From Roseburia_C amylophila (GTDB lineage Bacteria > Bacillota > Clostridia > Lachnospirales > Lachnospiraceae), in assembly GCF_025567465.1 (NCBI RefSeq), contig NZ_JAOQKI010000008.1, positions 94,141 through 158,140 of the forward strand: 64,000 nt of DNA, read 5' to 3'. Positions within the stretch are counted from its first letter, which is position 1, and each line of letters begins with the position of its first letter. The position numbers and the translations under genes were made by a program. This document shows positions 51,466 through 60,042 of the stretch, piece after piece. A model generated the notes under the pieces. The model saw only the letters and a list, made by a program, of their open reading frames with translations. It had not been told where the DNA came from and ran no database searches.

Positions 51466-52907
51466 TGAGCGCATTAGCAGGCTTAGAACCAAAAGAGGTA
51501 TTTCATTATTTTGAAGAAATCAGCAATATTCCACGTCCATCCTATAAAGAGGAGAAAATCAGCAATTATCTGGTAAACTTCGCAAAGGAACGGAACTTAG
51601 AATATTATCAGGATGAAGTAAAAAATGTCATTATCATCAAAGAGGCAGCACCGGGCTATGAAGACGTTGCACCACTGATGATTCAGGGACATATGGATAT
51701 GGTGTGCGAGAAAGAACCGGGCAGCACCATCGATTTTGAAAATGACGGACTGACACTGGAAGTAAACGGAGATTATATCAGTGCAAAGGGAACAACCCTT
51801 GGCGGCGACGATGGAATTGCAGTTGCATACGCACTGGCAATCTTAGACTCTGACAGTATTGCGCATCCGCGTATCGAATTTATCTGTACCGTGTCCGAAG
51901 AGGTTGGCATGGAAGGTGCCGTAGCACTGGATGTTTCCCACTTGAAAGCAAAGAAGCTTCTGAATCTGGATTCTGAAAATGAAGGAATCATGCTGGTAAG
52001 CTGTGCCGGTGGATGCAGCACCGTATGTGAACTTCCGGCGGAATGGGAAAAGAGCGCAGGAAATCTTGTTTCTATTCATGTGGCAGGCTTAAAGGGCGGA
52101 CATTCCGGCGTGGAAATTGACAAAGGAAGAGCCAACTCCAACATTTTATTGGGAAGAATTCTTTTAGAATTAAAAGATGAATATCATTATCAGATAGCAG
52201 CATTATCCGGCGGAAATAAGCAGAATGCCATTCCAAGAGAAAGTGCAGCAGAGCTTATGGTACAGGAAGATGCCACACAGCTTGTCCATAAAATAGAAGA
52301 AATTGCAGAGAAAATCACCCATGAATTTTCCACCAGTGATCCGGATATCCAGATATCCGTAGCAGTAGAAGAAAACTGTGAGAAGGAAGTATTAACAGAA
52401 GCTGCGGCAAGAAAAACAGTGCTTTTAATCAACCTGCTTCCAAATGGAATTCTTCGCATGAGTGATGACATCAAGGGACTGGTAGAGACTTCTTTAAACC
52501 TCGGCGTTCTGACTCTGGAAAAAGACAAGCTGACTCTGCAGTATGCCGTAAGAAGTGCAGTGGGAACCGCAAAAGAATATCTTTTGAAACGTATTGCTGC
52601 GCTGGTGGAAGAGTTTGGCGGAAGAGTCACCAATACCGGTAATTATCCTGCGTGGGAATACCGCAGGGATTCTGTACTCCGGGATGATATGGTCCGCATT
52701 TTCAAGGAAATGTATGGAAAAGAGCCGACCGTAGAAGCAATTCATGCCGGACTTGAGTGTGGCATTTTAGCAGGTAAGATTGACGGACTGGATGCTGTCT
52801 CCATCGGACCGGATATGATTGCCATTCATACCACAGAGGAGAAATTAAGCATTTCTTCCACAAAGAGAGTATGGGATTATATCTTAAAAGTAATTGCCTG
52901 TAAATAA
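51465..52907 (+). CDS. pepD: Aminoacyl-histidine dipeptidase (PepD)
   Basis: PepD is a cytosolic M20 metallopeptidase that splits dipeptides such as carnosine. The 480-residue protein has zinc-site motifs MIQGHMDMVCEK, the Asp in GGDDGIAVAYALA, CTVSEEVGMEGA with the catalytic Glu, LLNLDSENEG, and a final His in AIHTTEEKLSI, plus a GGHSGVEIDKGRANSN lid-domain segment. Its start overlaps the pqqD stop by one base. It ends before the pfk promoter without a clear terminator. The neighbouring OPT importer is the probable source of its substrates. Confidence 0.94.
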   Translation: MSALAGLEPKEVFHYFEEISNIPRPSYKEEKISNYLVNFAKERNLEYYQDEVKNVIIIKEAAPGYEDVAPLMIQGHMDMVCEKEPGSTIDFENDGLTLEVNGDYISAKGTTLGGDDGIAVAYALAILDSDSIAHPRIEFICTVSEEVGMEGAVALDVSHLKAKKLLNLDSENEGIMLVSCAGGCSTVCELPAEWEKSAGNLVSIHVAGLKGGHSGVEIDKGRANSNILLGRILLELKDEYHYQIAALSGGNKQNAIPRESAAELMVQEDATQLVHKIEEIAEKITHEFSTSDPDIQISVAVEENCEKEVLTEAAARKTVLLINLLPNGILRMSDDIKGLVETSLNLGVLTLEKDKLTLQYAVRSAVGTAKEYLLKRIAALVEEFGGRVTNTGNYPAWEYRRDSVLRDDMVRIFKEMYGKEPTVEAIHAGLECGILAGKIDGLDAVSIGPDMIAIHTTEEKLSISSTKRVWDYILKVIACK

Positions 52908-52930
52908 ATTGCTTAAGCAGGCATTATAGC

Positions 52931-52959
52931 TTGTACCCTAAAAAAAAATATATTATAAT
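52931..52959 (+). promoter_or_regulatory. Promoter of the phosphofructokinase gene
   Basis: TTGTAC (52931-52936) and TATAAT (52954-52959) are separated by 17 bases, in an A/T-rich stretch 57 bases before the start. Confidence 0.75.
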
Positions 52960-53015
52960 ATATTTTGGATGTGTGGGCGTATGCACAACAATAAGCAAAG
53001 AAAGGGATGCAGCAA

Positions 53016-54089
53016 ATGAAAAGAATAGGTATGTTGACCAGCGGCGGAGACTGTCAGGCATTAAATGCAGCAATGCGCGGCGTGGTAAAAGGATTAAGTC
53101 ATAATGTGGATGAGTTGGAAATCTACGGTTTTTATAATGGTTACAAGGGATTGATTTATGGCGATTACCGCCTGCTTACATCAAAGGATTTTTCGGGAAT
53201 CCTTACCAAGGGCGGAACCATCTTAGGTTCTTCCAGACAGCCATTTAAACTGATGCGTGTGCCGGATGAGAACGGGCTGGATAAGGTGGAAGCAATGAAG
53301 CAGACCTATCATAAACTGAAACTGGATTGTCTGGTAATCCTTGGCGGAAACGGAACACAGAAGACTGCCAATCTCCTTCGGGAAGAGGGATTAAATGTCA
53401 TCCATCTGCCGAAGACCATCGACAATGATATCTATGGAACAGATATTACCTTTGGCTTTTACAGTGCAATCAACGTGGCGTGTGCAGCCATTGATTGTAT
53501 ACACACAACAGCAGCATCCCATAATCGTGTCTTTATCGTAGAAGTCATGGGACATAAAGTGGGCTGGCTGACCCTGTACGCAGGTGTTGCCAGTGGAGCA
53601 GATATCATATTACTGCCGGAAATCCCATATGATATTGATAAAGTCATCAAAGCAATAGATAAGAGAACCAGGGATGGAAAAGGCTTTACCATTCTTGCGG
53701 TAGCAGAGGGTGCTATTTCCAAGGAAGATGCAGCACTTTCCAAGAAAGAATACAAAGAGAAGCTAAAGAATTATAAATATCCGTCTGTATCCTATGAGAT
53801 TGCAGACCAGATTGAGAAACGCAGTGGCACCGAAGTACGTGTAACCGTACCGGGCCATACCCAGCGTGGCGGAACCCCATGCCCATATGACCGTGCACTC
53901 TGTACACGACTTGGTGCAGCAGCAGCCCAGGCAATCATTGATGAAGATTACGGATACATGATTGCGATGATTAATGATAAGACAAAGCGTGTTCCACTGA
54001 AGGATGTGGCTGGCAAGTTAAAGACTGTTGACCCGGATTGTCAGATGATTAAAGAAGCAAAGACCATTGGAATCAGCTTTGGAGATTAA
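53016..54089 (+). CDS. pfkA: 6-phosphofructokinase
   Basis: The enzyme phosphorylates fructose 6-phosphate in glycolysis. The 357-residue protein has GMLTSGGDCQALNAAMRG at the start, GGNGTQKTA, and LPKTIDNDI with the catalytic Asp, plus the substrate motif EVMGHKVGWL. Position 104 (E. coli numbering) is Gly, the ATP-type residue, while position 124 is Lys, the residue usual in pyrophosphate enzymes. This Gly/Lys pair occurs in the Streptomyces-type ATP enzymes, so ATP use is inferred. Length is longer than classical 320-residue PfkA. AAAGGGA is the ribosome site for ATG 53016. Confidence 0.92.
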   Translation: MKRIGMLTSGGDCQALNAAMRGVVKGLSHNVDELEIYGFYNGYKGLIYGDYRLLTSKDFSGILTKGGTILGSSRQPFKLMRVPDENGLDKVEAMKQTYHKLKLDCLVILGGNGTQKTANLLREEGLNVIHLPKTIDNDIYGTDITFGFYSAINVACAAIDCIHTTAASHNRVFIVEVMGHKVGWLTLYAGVASGADIILLPEIPYDIDKVIKAIDKRTRDGKGFTILAVAEGAISKEDAALSKKEYKEKLKNYKYPSVSYEIADQIEKRSGTEVRVTVPGHTQRGGTPCPYDRALCTRLGAAAAQAIIDEDYGYMIAMINDKTKRVPLKDVAGKLKTVDPDCQMIKEAKTIGISFGD

Positions 54090-54109
54090 GAGAAGCGAGG
54101 ATGGAATAG

Positions 54110-55672
54110 ATGTCATACATGGCACTTTACCGTAAGTTCCGCCCACAGGAATTCGCGGATGTCAAAGGACAGGAGCATATAGTAACAACCTTAAAGAACC
54201 AGATAAAGGCAGACCGTATCGGCCATGCATATCTGTTCTGTGGAACGAGAGGAACCGGTAAGACAACCATCGCAAAAATATTTGCCAAGGCAGTCAACTG
54301 CGAACATCCCGTAGATGGAAGCCCTTGTGGAGAATGCGCAAGCTGTAAAGCAATTGCGGCAGGAAGTTCCATGAATGTTATCGAAATTGATGCGGCATCC
54401 AATAACGGCGTAGATAATATCCGTGAAATCCGGGAAGAGGTAGCATACCGCCCGACAGAAGGAAAATACAAAGTTTATATCATAGACGAGGTGCACATGC
54501 TCTCCATCGGAGCCTTTAACGCATTGTTGAAGACCCTGGAAGAGCCGCCTTCCTATGTCATTTTTATACTGGCAACTACGGAAGCCCATAAGATACCGAT
54601 TACGATTCTTTCGAGATGTCAGCGGTATGATTTTCGGAGAATTTCCATTGAGACCATATCAGACCGCCTGATGGAACTGATGGAAAAGGAAAATGTGGAA
54701 GTGGAAGAACGGGCAATCCGCTATATTGCCAAAGCGGCAGACGGATCCATGCGGGATGCCTTAAGCCTTTTAGACCAGTGCATCGCCTTTTATCTGGGAC
54801 AGAAGCTGACCTATGACCATGTGTTAGAGGTGCTGGGTGCAGTAGATACGGAAGTCTTTTCTAAATTACTGCGGAAAGTGCTGGCAGAAGATGTGGCAGG
54901 AGCCATTTCACAGTTAGAAGAGCTGGTCATCGAGGGAAGAGATTTAGGACAGTTTGTCAATGACTTTACCTGGTATTTAAGAAACCTGCTTTTGTTAAAA
55001 GGCTCAGACGATATGGAAGAAGTCTTAGATATGTCTTCTGAGAACATGGCACTTTTAAAAGAAGAAGCCCGGTTGGTAGAAGCAGATGTACTGATGCGGT
55101 ATATCCGGATTTTCTCGGAACTGTCCAATCAGGTAAAATATTCTTCCCAGAAACGAATCTTAATTGAAATTGCAATAATTAAATTATGTAAACCTGCAAT
55201 GGAGACCAACATGGATTCCATTACAGACCGGTTAGCAAAGTTAGAAAAGAAGATGGAGCAGGGAATTCCCACGGCAGCACCGGTGAATACCGCGACACAG
55301 CCGGCCGAGGCAGCAGCACCGGTCAGCCGTCCGCCAATGCCAAAAGCAATCCCGGAAGATGTGGAACAGATTGTAAAGAACTGGAATTCCATTCTGCCGA
55401 AGATGAGCGGCGTGGTGCGCACCTATCTTAAGTCGGCACATTTAAGTCTTGGCGGAGATGACCGTCTGATGATTGTATTGGATGACCCGGTTGCAGCAGG
55501 CTACGTGGAAGAGGAAGACCACAGAAATGAAATCCGACAGGTGATTTCTGATTATATAGAAAAAGAAGTGGAGATTCAGATTCAGCAGAATCAGTCGAAT
55601 CGTCCGTTTGAAGAATCCTATGTGGATTTGTCACAGATAATCAATATGGATATAACCATTGAAGATGAATAA
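54110..55672 (+). CDS. dnaX: DNA polymerase III subunit gamma/tau
   Basis: DnaX is the clamp-loader ATPase. The 520-residue protein has Walker A FCGTRGTGKTTIAK, the four-Cys zinc module (Cys around 64-79: CEHPVDGSPCGECASC), DEVHMLS (Walker B), the SRC sensor and a C-terminal tau-like domain after a Pro/Ala linker. No strong A-run slippery site like that of E. coli dnaX is visible, so a separate gamma form by frameshift is unlikely. It leads a conserved run with ybaB and recR. GAGG lies nine bases before ATG 54110; ATG 54119 is an alternative. Confidence 0.95.
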   Translation: MSYMALYRKFRPQEFADVKGQEHIVTTLKNQIKADRIGHAYLFCGTRGTGKTTIAKIFAKAVNCEHPVDGSPCGECASCKAIAAGSSMNVIEIDAASNNGVDNIREIREEVAYRPTEGKYKVYIIDEVHMLSIGAFNALLKTLEEPPSYVIFILATTEAHKIPITILSRCQRYDFRRISIETISDRLMELMEKENVEVEERAIRYIAKAADGSMRDALSLLDQCIAFYLGQKLTYDHVLEVLGAVDTEVFSKLLRKVLAEDVAGAISQLEELVIEGRDLGQFVNDFTWYLRNLLLLKGSDDMEEVLDMSSENMALLKEEARLVEADVLMRYIRIFSELSNQVKYSSQKRILIEIAIIKLCKPAMETNMDSITDRLAKLEKKMEQGIPTAAPVNTATQPAEAAAPVSRPPMPKAIPEDVEQIVKNWNSILPKMSGVVRTYLKSAHLSLGGDDRLMIVLDDPVAAGYVEEEDHRNEIRQVISDYIEKEVEIQIQQNQSNRPFEESYVDLSQIINMDITIEDE

Positions 55673-55693
55673 AATACAGGAGGAAATGGAAAC

Positions 55694-56050
55694 ATGGCAA
55701 AAAGAGGCGGAGGATTTCCAGGCGGAATGCCGGGAAATATGGGAAACCTTATGAAACAGGCACAGAAGATGCAGCGCCAGATGGAAGAGGCATCCAAGGA
55801 GTTAGAGGAGAAAGAAGTAACAGCCGCAGCAGGTGGCGGTGCAGTAGAAGTTACAGTCTCTGGTAAGAAAGAAGTAACCAAAGTAAAGATTGATCCGGAA
55901 GCAGTTGACCCGGATGATGTAGAAATGTTAGAAGACATGATTATGGCAGCAACCAATGAGGCACTGCGCCAGATAGAAGAATATTCCCAGCAGTCCATGT
56001 CCAAGATTACCGGCGGCATGGGTGGACTTGGCGGTGGATTCCCATTCTAA
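55694..56050 (+). CDS. ybaB: YbaB/EbfC nucleoid-associated protein
   Basis: The 118-residue protein is a small dimeric DNA-binding protein that lies between dnaX and recR in most bacteria. It has a Gly-rich start, GNMGNLMKQAQKMQRQMEEA, the central VTAAAGGGAVEVTVSGKKEV and the helix DPDDVEMLEDMIMAATNEAL. The ends carry extra Gly/Met-rich sequence. AGGAGGAAATGGAAAC lies upstream. Its position in a recombination-replication operon is the usual one. Confidence 0.95.
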   Translation: MAKRGGGFPGGMPGNMGNLMKQAQKMQRQMEEASKELEEKEVTAAAGGGAVEVTVSGKKEVTKVKIDPEAVDPDDVEMLEDMIMAATNEALRQIEEYSQQSMSKITGGMGGLGGGFPF

Positions 56051-56076
56051 TCAGCTGAAGGAGAAGAGGAAACAGA

Positions 56077-56673
56077 ATGGACTATTACAGCAGCCAGATA
56101 AGCCGTCTGATAGAACAACTTTCCGGCTTGCCGGGAATTGGACCAAAGTCGGCGCAGAGACTGGCATTTCATATTTTGAATATGCCGGAAGAAAATGTGG
56201 AAAAATTAAGTCGTTCCATATTAGATGCAAGACAGAATATACACTACTGCAAAGAGTGCCTGACCCTGACCGATGATGAACTCTGCCCGATATGCAAAAA
56301 TCCCCAGCGGGATCACAGCGTAATCATGGTAGTAGAGGACACCAGGGATCTGGCAGCTTATGAGAAAACTGGAAAATATGAAGGAGTATATCATGTACTT
56401 CATGGGGCAATATCTCCGATGCTTGGAATCGGACCGAATGACATTAAGCTCAAGGAGCTGATACATCGGCTGGAGGGTGATGTAAGAGAAGTCATTATTG
56501 CCACCAATTCAAGTTTAGAGGGAGAGACAACAGCAATGTATATCAGCAAGCTGGTGAAACCGACCGGAATCAAGGTCTCAAGAATTGCCAGCGGCGTCCC
56601 TGTGGGAGGGGATTTGGAATACATTGATGAGGTAACATTACTTCGCGCGTTAGAGGGACGTGTGGAGTTGTAA
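56077..56673 (+). CDS. recR: Recombination protein RecR
   Basis: RecR with RecO loads RecA at gaps during recombinational repair. The 198-residue protein has the helix-hairpin-helix LPGIGPKSAQRLAFHI, the zinc finger (CKECLTLTDDELCPICKN) and a Toprim domain with VVEDTRDLAAYEK. Family length and order are kept. It follows ybaB by 26 bases and closes the dnaX operon, and transketolase subunits begin 40 bases downstream. Confidence 0.96.
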   Translation: MDYYSSQISRLIEQLSGLPGIGPKSAQRLAFHILNMPEENVEKLSRSILDARQNIHYCKECLTLTDDELCPICKNPQRDHSVIMVVEDTRDLAAYEKTGKYEGVYHVLHGAISPMLGIGPNDIKLKELIHRLEGDVREVIIATNSSLEGETTAMYISKLVKPTGIKVSRIASGVPVGGDLEYIDEVTLLRALEGRVEL

Positions 56674-56713
56674 TGGATACAAACAAGCTTATTCATGAGA
56701 AAGGTTAAGTAAA

Positions 56714-57550
56714 ATGACGAATGCAGAGTTGGAAAAAAAGGCAAATGAAGTAAGACAAAGTATTGTTACGGCATTGCACAGTGCAAAATCCGGACATCCA
56801 GGCGGATCACTTTCCGCAGCAGATATTATGACATATCTGTATTTTGAAGAGATGAATGTGGATCCGAAGAATCCGAAGATGGCAGACCGCGACAGATTTG
56901 TGCTGTCGAAAGGACATGTAGCTCCGGCATTATATTCTGTACTGGCACACAAAGGATATTTTCCGGTAGAAGATCTTGTGACACTGCGTCATACAGGTTC
57001 TTATTTACAGGGACATCCGGATATGAAACATATTCCGGGTGTTGATATGTCTGCAGGTTCCTTAGGACAGGGATTGTCCTGCGCAGTAGGAATGGCACAG
57101 GCTGGTAAGATGGATGATAAGGATTACCAGGTATATGCAATGTGTGGTGATGGTGAGATTCAGGAAGGACAAATCTGGGAAGCTGCTATGTGGGCAGGCG
57201 CACATCACTTAGACAACCTGACCGTAATCGTAGATAACAATAACCTTCAGATAGATGGAACGGTAGAAGAAGTATGTTCTCCATATCCGATTGATAAGAA
57301 ATTTGAAGCATTCAATTTCCATGTAATCAATATCAATGGAAATGATATGGAAGAAATCCGTAATGCCTTTGCAGAAGCAAAGAAAGTAAAAGGCATGCCG
57401 GTTGCAATCATCGCAAAGACCACCAAAGGAAAAGGAGTTTCCTTTATGGAAAATCAGGTGGGCTGGCATGGAAAAGCTCCAAATGACGAGCAGTACGAAC
57501 AGGCAATGGAAGAATTGAAGAAAGCAGGTGAAGCATTATGTCAGAAGTAA
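56714..57550 (+). CDS. Transketolase, N-terminal subunit
   Basis: Transketolase moves two-carbon units between sugar phosphates with thiamine pyrophosphate. This 278-residue half carries the TPP-pyrophosphate domain: SAKSGHPGGSLSAADIMTYL, LSKGHVAPALYSVL, GSLGQGLSCAVGMA and the GDGEIQEGQIWEA TPP-binding motif with its following NN. The pyrimidine-binding half is the next gene, overlapping by 13 bases, so the pair form one heteromeric enzyme as is common in clostridia. No ribosome site is obvious beyond GAAAGG at 56699-56704. Confidence 0.94.
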   Translation: MTNAELEKKANEVRQSIVTALHSAKSGHPGGSLSAADIMTYLYFEEMNVDPKNPKMADRDRFVLSKGHVAPALYSVLAHKGYFPVEDLVTLRHTGSYLQGHPDMKHIPGVDMSAGSLGQGLSCAVGMAQAGKMDDKDYQVYAMCGDGEIQEGQIWEAAMWAGAHHLDNLTVIVDNNNLQIDGTVEEVCSPYPIDKKFEAFNFHVININGNDMEEIRNAFAEAKKVKGMPVAIIAKTTKGKGVSFMENQVGWHGKAPNDEQYEQAMEELKKAGEALCQK

Positions 57551-58485
57551 AGAAGATTGCAACAAGAGAAAGCTACGGTAATGCTTTAGTAGAACTGGGC
57601 AGGGAACACACAGACCTTGTAGTATTAGATGCCGATTTGGCAGGTGCAACCAAGACGGAAATCTTCAAGAAAGCATTTCCGGAACGTTTCTTGGACTGTG
57701 GAATTGCAGAAGCAAATATGGCTGGAATCGCAGCAGGACTTTCTACCTGCGGTAAAGTTCCATTCATGAGCTCCTTTGCAATGTTTGCAGCAGGACGTGC
57801 TTATGAGCAGGTGCGTAACGCAATCGGATATCCACACCTGAATGTAAAAATCGGTGCAACCCATGCAGGAATCTCTGTAGGAGAAGACGGTGCAACCCAC
57901 CAGTGCTTAGAAGACCTTGCACTGATGCGTGAAATTCCTGGAATGGTAGTGATCAATCCGAGTGATGATATTGAAGCAAAAGCTGCAGTAAAAGCGGCAT
58001 ATGAACATGTAGGACCGGTTTACCTCCGATTTGGCAGACTTGCAATTCCTGTATTTAACGATAACGAAGATTACAAATTCGAAATCGGAAAAGGAATCGT
58101 CTTAAAAGAAGGAAAAGATGTTACCATCTTTGCAACCGGACTGGAAGTAAGCGAGACATTAGCAGCAGAGAAAATGTTGGCAGCAGATGGCATTGATGCA
58201 GAGATTATCAACATCCATACCATTAAGCCAATCGATGCAGAATTAGTTGCTGCATCAGCCGCTAAGACAGGCAAAGTCGTAACCGTAGAAGAGCATTCCA
58301 TCATCGGTGGACTTGGAAGTGCTGTATGTGAAGTCCTTTGCGAGAAAGCACCGGCCAAAGTACTCCGTATTGGCGTAAATGATACCTTTGGTGAGTCGGG
58401 CCCGGCACCGGAACTGATTGCAAAATACGGACTGGATGCAGAAAGTATCTACAAAAAGGTAAAAGCCTTTGTAAAAGAAAACTAA
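57538..58485 (+). CDS. Transketolase, C-terminal subunit
   Basis: The 315-residue half has the TPP-pyrimidine domain (ATRESYGNALVELGREHTDL, the activating Glu in DCGIAEANMAGIAAG and the FMSSFAMFAAGRAYEQVRN stretch) and the C-terminal sugar-binding domain with VVTVEEHSIIGGLGSA and NDTFGESGPAPELI. Starting within the end of the N-subunit gene makes co-translation and complex formation likely. A hairpin terminator follows the stop. Confidence 0.94.
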   Translation: MSEVKKIATRESYGNALVELGREHTDLVVLDADLAGATKTEIFKKAFPERFLDCGIAEANMAGIAAGLSTCGKVPFMSSFAMFAAGRAYEQVRNAIGYPHLNVKIGATHAGISVGEDGATHQCLEDLALMREIPGMVVINPSDDIEAKAAVKAAYEHVGPVYLRFGRLAIPVFNDNEDYKFEIGKGIVLKEGKDVTIFATGLEVSETLAAEKMLAADGIDAEIINIHTIKPIDAELVAASAAKTGKVVTVEEHSIIGGLGSAVCEVLCEKAPAKVLRIGVNDTFGESGPAPELIAKYGLDAESIYKKVKAFVKEN

Positions 58486-58500
58486 AAAGGACAAAAAGGA

Positions 58501-58531
58501 AAGCTGTCACTGAAAAAGTGGCAGCTTTTTT
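58501..58531 (+). terminator. Terminator after the transketolase genes
   Basis: AAGCTGTCACT and AGTGGCAGCTT pair with one wobble around GAAAA, followed by a T-run. It lies 15 bases after the stop. Confidence 0.9.
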
Positions 58532-58638
58532 CGTAAAAACCTGTCAAAAACTTCATTTTTCGCCATCCATGATATGGCAAAAAATCCGCCGCCTCTGTGT
58601 TATGGTTGTCCCAAGACAAGAGGAAAGGGGCGGCAGAC

Positions 58639-59961
58639 GTGATAGAGATTATACAACGGAAGGAAATAGAAAATTCAGCAACAGGAAATGCACCGGCAGG
58701 AAATACCGCAACAGGAAATATAGTGACAGAAAATAGAAGAACGAACGAGAAGGCGGAGGATACGGCAACGTTTCCACGAAATTTCCGCCAGATAGGGACG
58801 CCAGAGGGTGAAAAACACATTTTCATAGAAGATTATGTATACACCTATCTGCATCCGGCATTTCTCGGAATGAATGAACGGAGGGTATGCATTCTGGTGG
58901 GCAGAACCGAAACCCATGGCAAAAACACGAATATCTATGTAAATGGGGCATTTGAATTGCCGGAAATTGCATATTGTGGGACAGCTCCGGTCTTTCAGGA
59001 GAAAATCCGGACAGAAATATGCACCTTAATAAAACGCTATTTTGACGGAAGCACACTGCTGGGCTGGTTTTATGATGAGAAGGGGACAGCACCCTGCCTG
59101 ACACCGGAACTGGAACGGATAATGAAAAATTTCTTTGGTGGAAACAATAGACTTCTGCTGCTGTCGGATTCTCTGGAAAAGGAAGAAACGTTATACATAT
59201 ATGAAGATGGAGCCGTTCATAAAAAAGAAGGCTATTATATCTATTATGAACGCAACCAGGCGATGCAGGAGTATATGATAGTATCGCGGAAAGACACATC
59301 GCAGGAAGTGAAACCGGAGGAAGTCCGGGATGAGGCATTAAAAAACTACCGGGAGCTGGTTTTAAACAGACCAAAAAAGAATTTTCAACTGCCGGCATTT
59401 CATTCATTGGTTTATGGAAGTGGTCTTCTGGTGGTCATTGCAATCATAGTTGTAGGCATCAGCATGTTCAATAATTATGAGAAAATGAAGAAATTAGAAA
59501 CTGCGGTCAGTGTCATGGAACAGAAAAATGATTCATCAGGAACAGACCCTGCACCGGATACGGAAACCCAGACAAAGCTGGTCATCGAGGACCTTGCGGG
59601 ACAGGTAGAACCAACGGAAAAAGAGAATGCAGAAAACTTACAGGTTGCGGACAATACGGCAGCACCAGATAACACGGCAGCACCGGATAACACGGCAGCA
59701 CCAGATAACACGGCAGCACCGGATAACACGGCAGCACCGGATAATACATCTGACCAGGCAGCATCCGCAAGTACACAGCCCCAGTCCGAGGCGGAAATTA
59801 TATTGCAGCAGGGCTATTATATCGTGCAGCCGGGAGACAGCATGATTTCCATCAGTAAAAAGATATATCAGGATGCTTCCCATGTGGCAGATTTGTGTGC
59901 GGCAAATGGGATTGAAAATGTCGATAATATAAAGGTTGGCGAAAAATTAATACTTCCATAA
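58639..59961 (+). CDS. Membrane protein with C-terminal LysM domain and DNTAAP repeats
   Basis: The 440-residue protein has a basic N-terminal domain of about 230 residues (PRNFRQIGTPEGEKHIFIED, then the aromatic-rich VCILVGRTETHGKNTNIYV), one membrane segment (about 257-277) and an outer part with a short coiled coil. Next come five copies of DNTAAP (340-369), and a LysM domain (about 392-439; YYIVQPGDSMISISKKIYQ) that binds N-acetylglucosamine in peptidoglycan. The N-terminal domain is probably cytoplasmic and of unknown function. GTG 58639 with AAAGGGG nine bases upstream is chosen; the frame is open to 58597. It lies between transketolase and a DUF5711-like gene. Confidence 0.8.
   Translation: MIEIIQRKEIENSATGNAPAGNTATGNIVTENRRTNEKAEDTATFPRNFRQIGTPEGEKHIFIEDYVYTYLHPAFLGMNERRVCILVGRTETHGKNTNIYVNGAFELPEIAYCGTAPVFQEKIRTEICTLIKRYFDGSTLLGWFYDEKGTAPCLTPELERIMKNFFGGNNRLLLLSDSLEKEETLYIYEDGAVHKKEGYYIYYERNQAMQEYMIVSRKDTSQEVKPEEVRDEALKNYRELVLNRPKKNFQLPAFHSLVYGSGLLVVIAIIVVGISMFNNYEKMKKLETAVSVMEQKNDSSGTDPAPDTETQTKLVIEDLAGQVEPTEKENAENLQVADNTAAPDNTAAPDNTAAPDNTAAPDNTAAPDNTSDQAASASTQPQSEAEIILQQGYYIVQPGDSMISISKKIYQDASHVADLCAANGIENVDNIKVGEKLILP
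59650..59739 (+). repeat. Five tandem 18-bp units inside the LysM gene
   Basis: The unit, which encodes DNTAAP, repeats five times with third-base changes only, followed by a partial sixth. A change in unit number would keep frame and alter the length of the outer linker. Period 18 and codon register were read directly. Confidence 0.92.
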
Positions 59962-60042
59962 GAAAAAAATAATGCCGAAACATGGAATATAGGCTATAAT
60001 CAATAGAAGAGTGAAGAGAACAGCAGGAGTTAAGAAACAGAA

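Noticed and set aside
54110..55672. Programmed frameshift in dnaX
   Set aside because: No slippery A-run with a following stem is visible at the gamma/tau border; AGAAAAGAAG near 55246 is too weak.
59650..59739. CRISPR-like array
   Set aside because: The 18-bp units are contiguous, in codon register and inside an open gene; there are no spacers.
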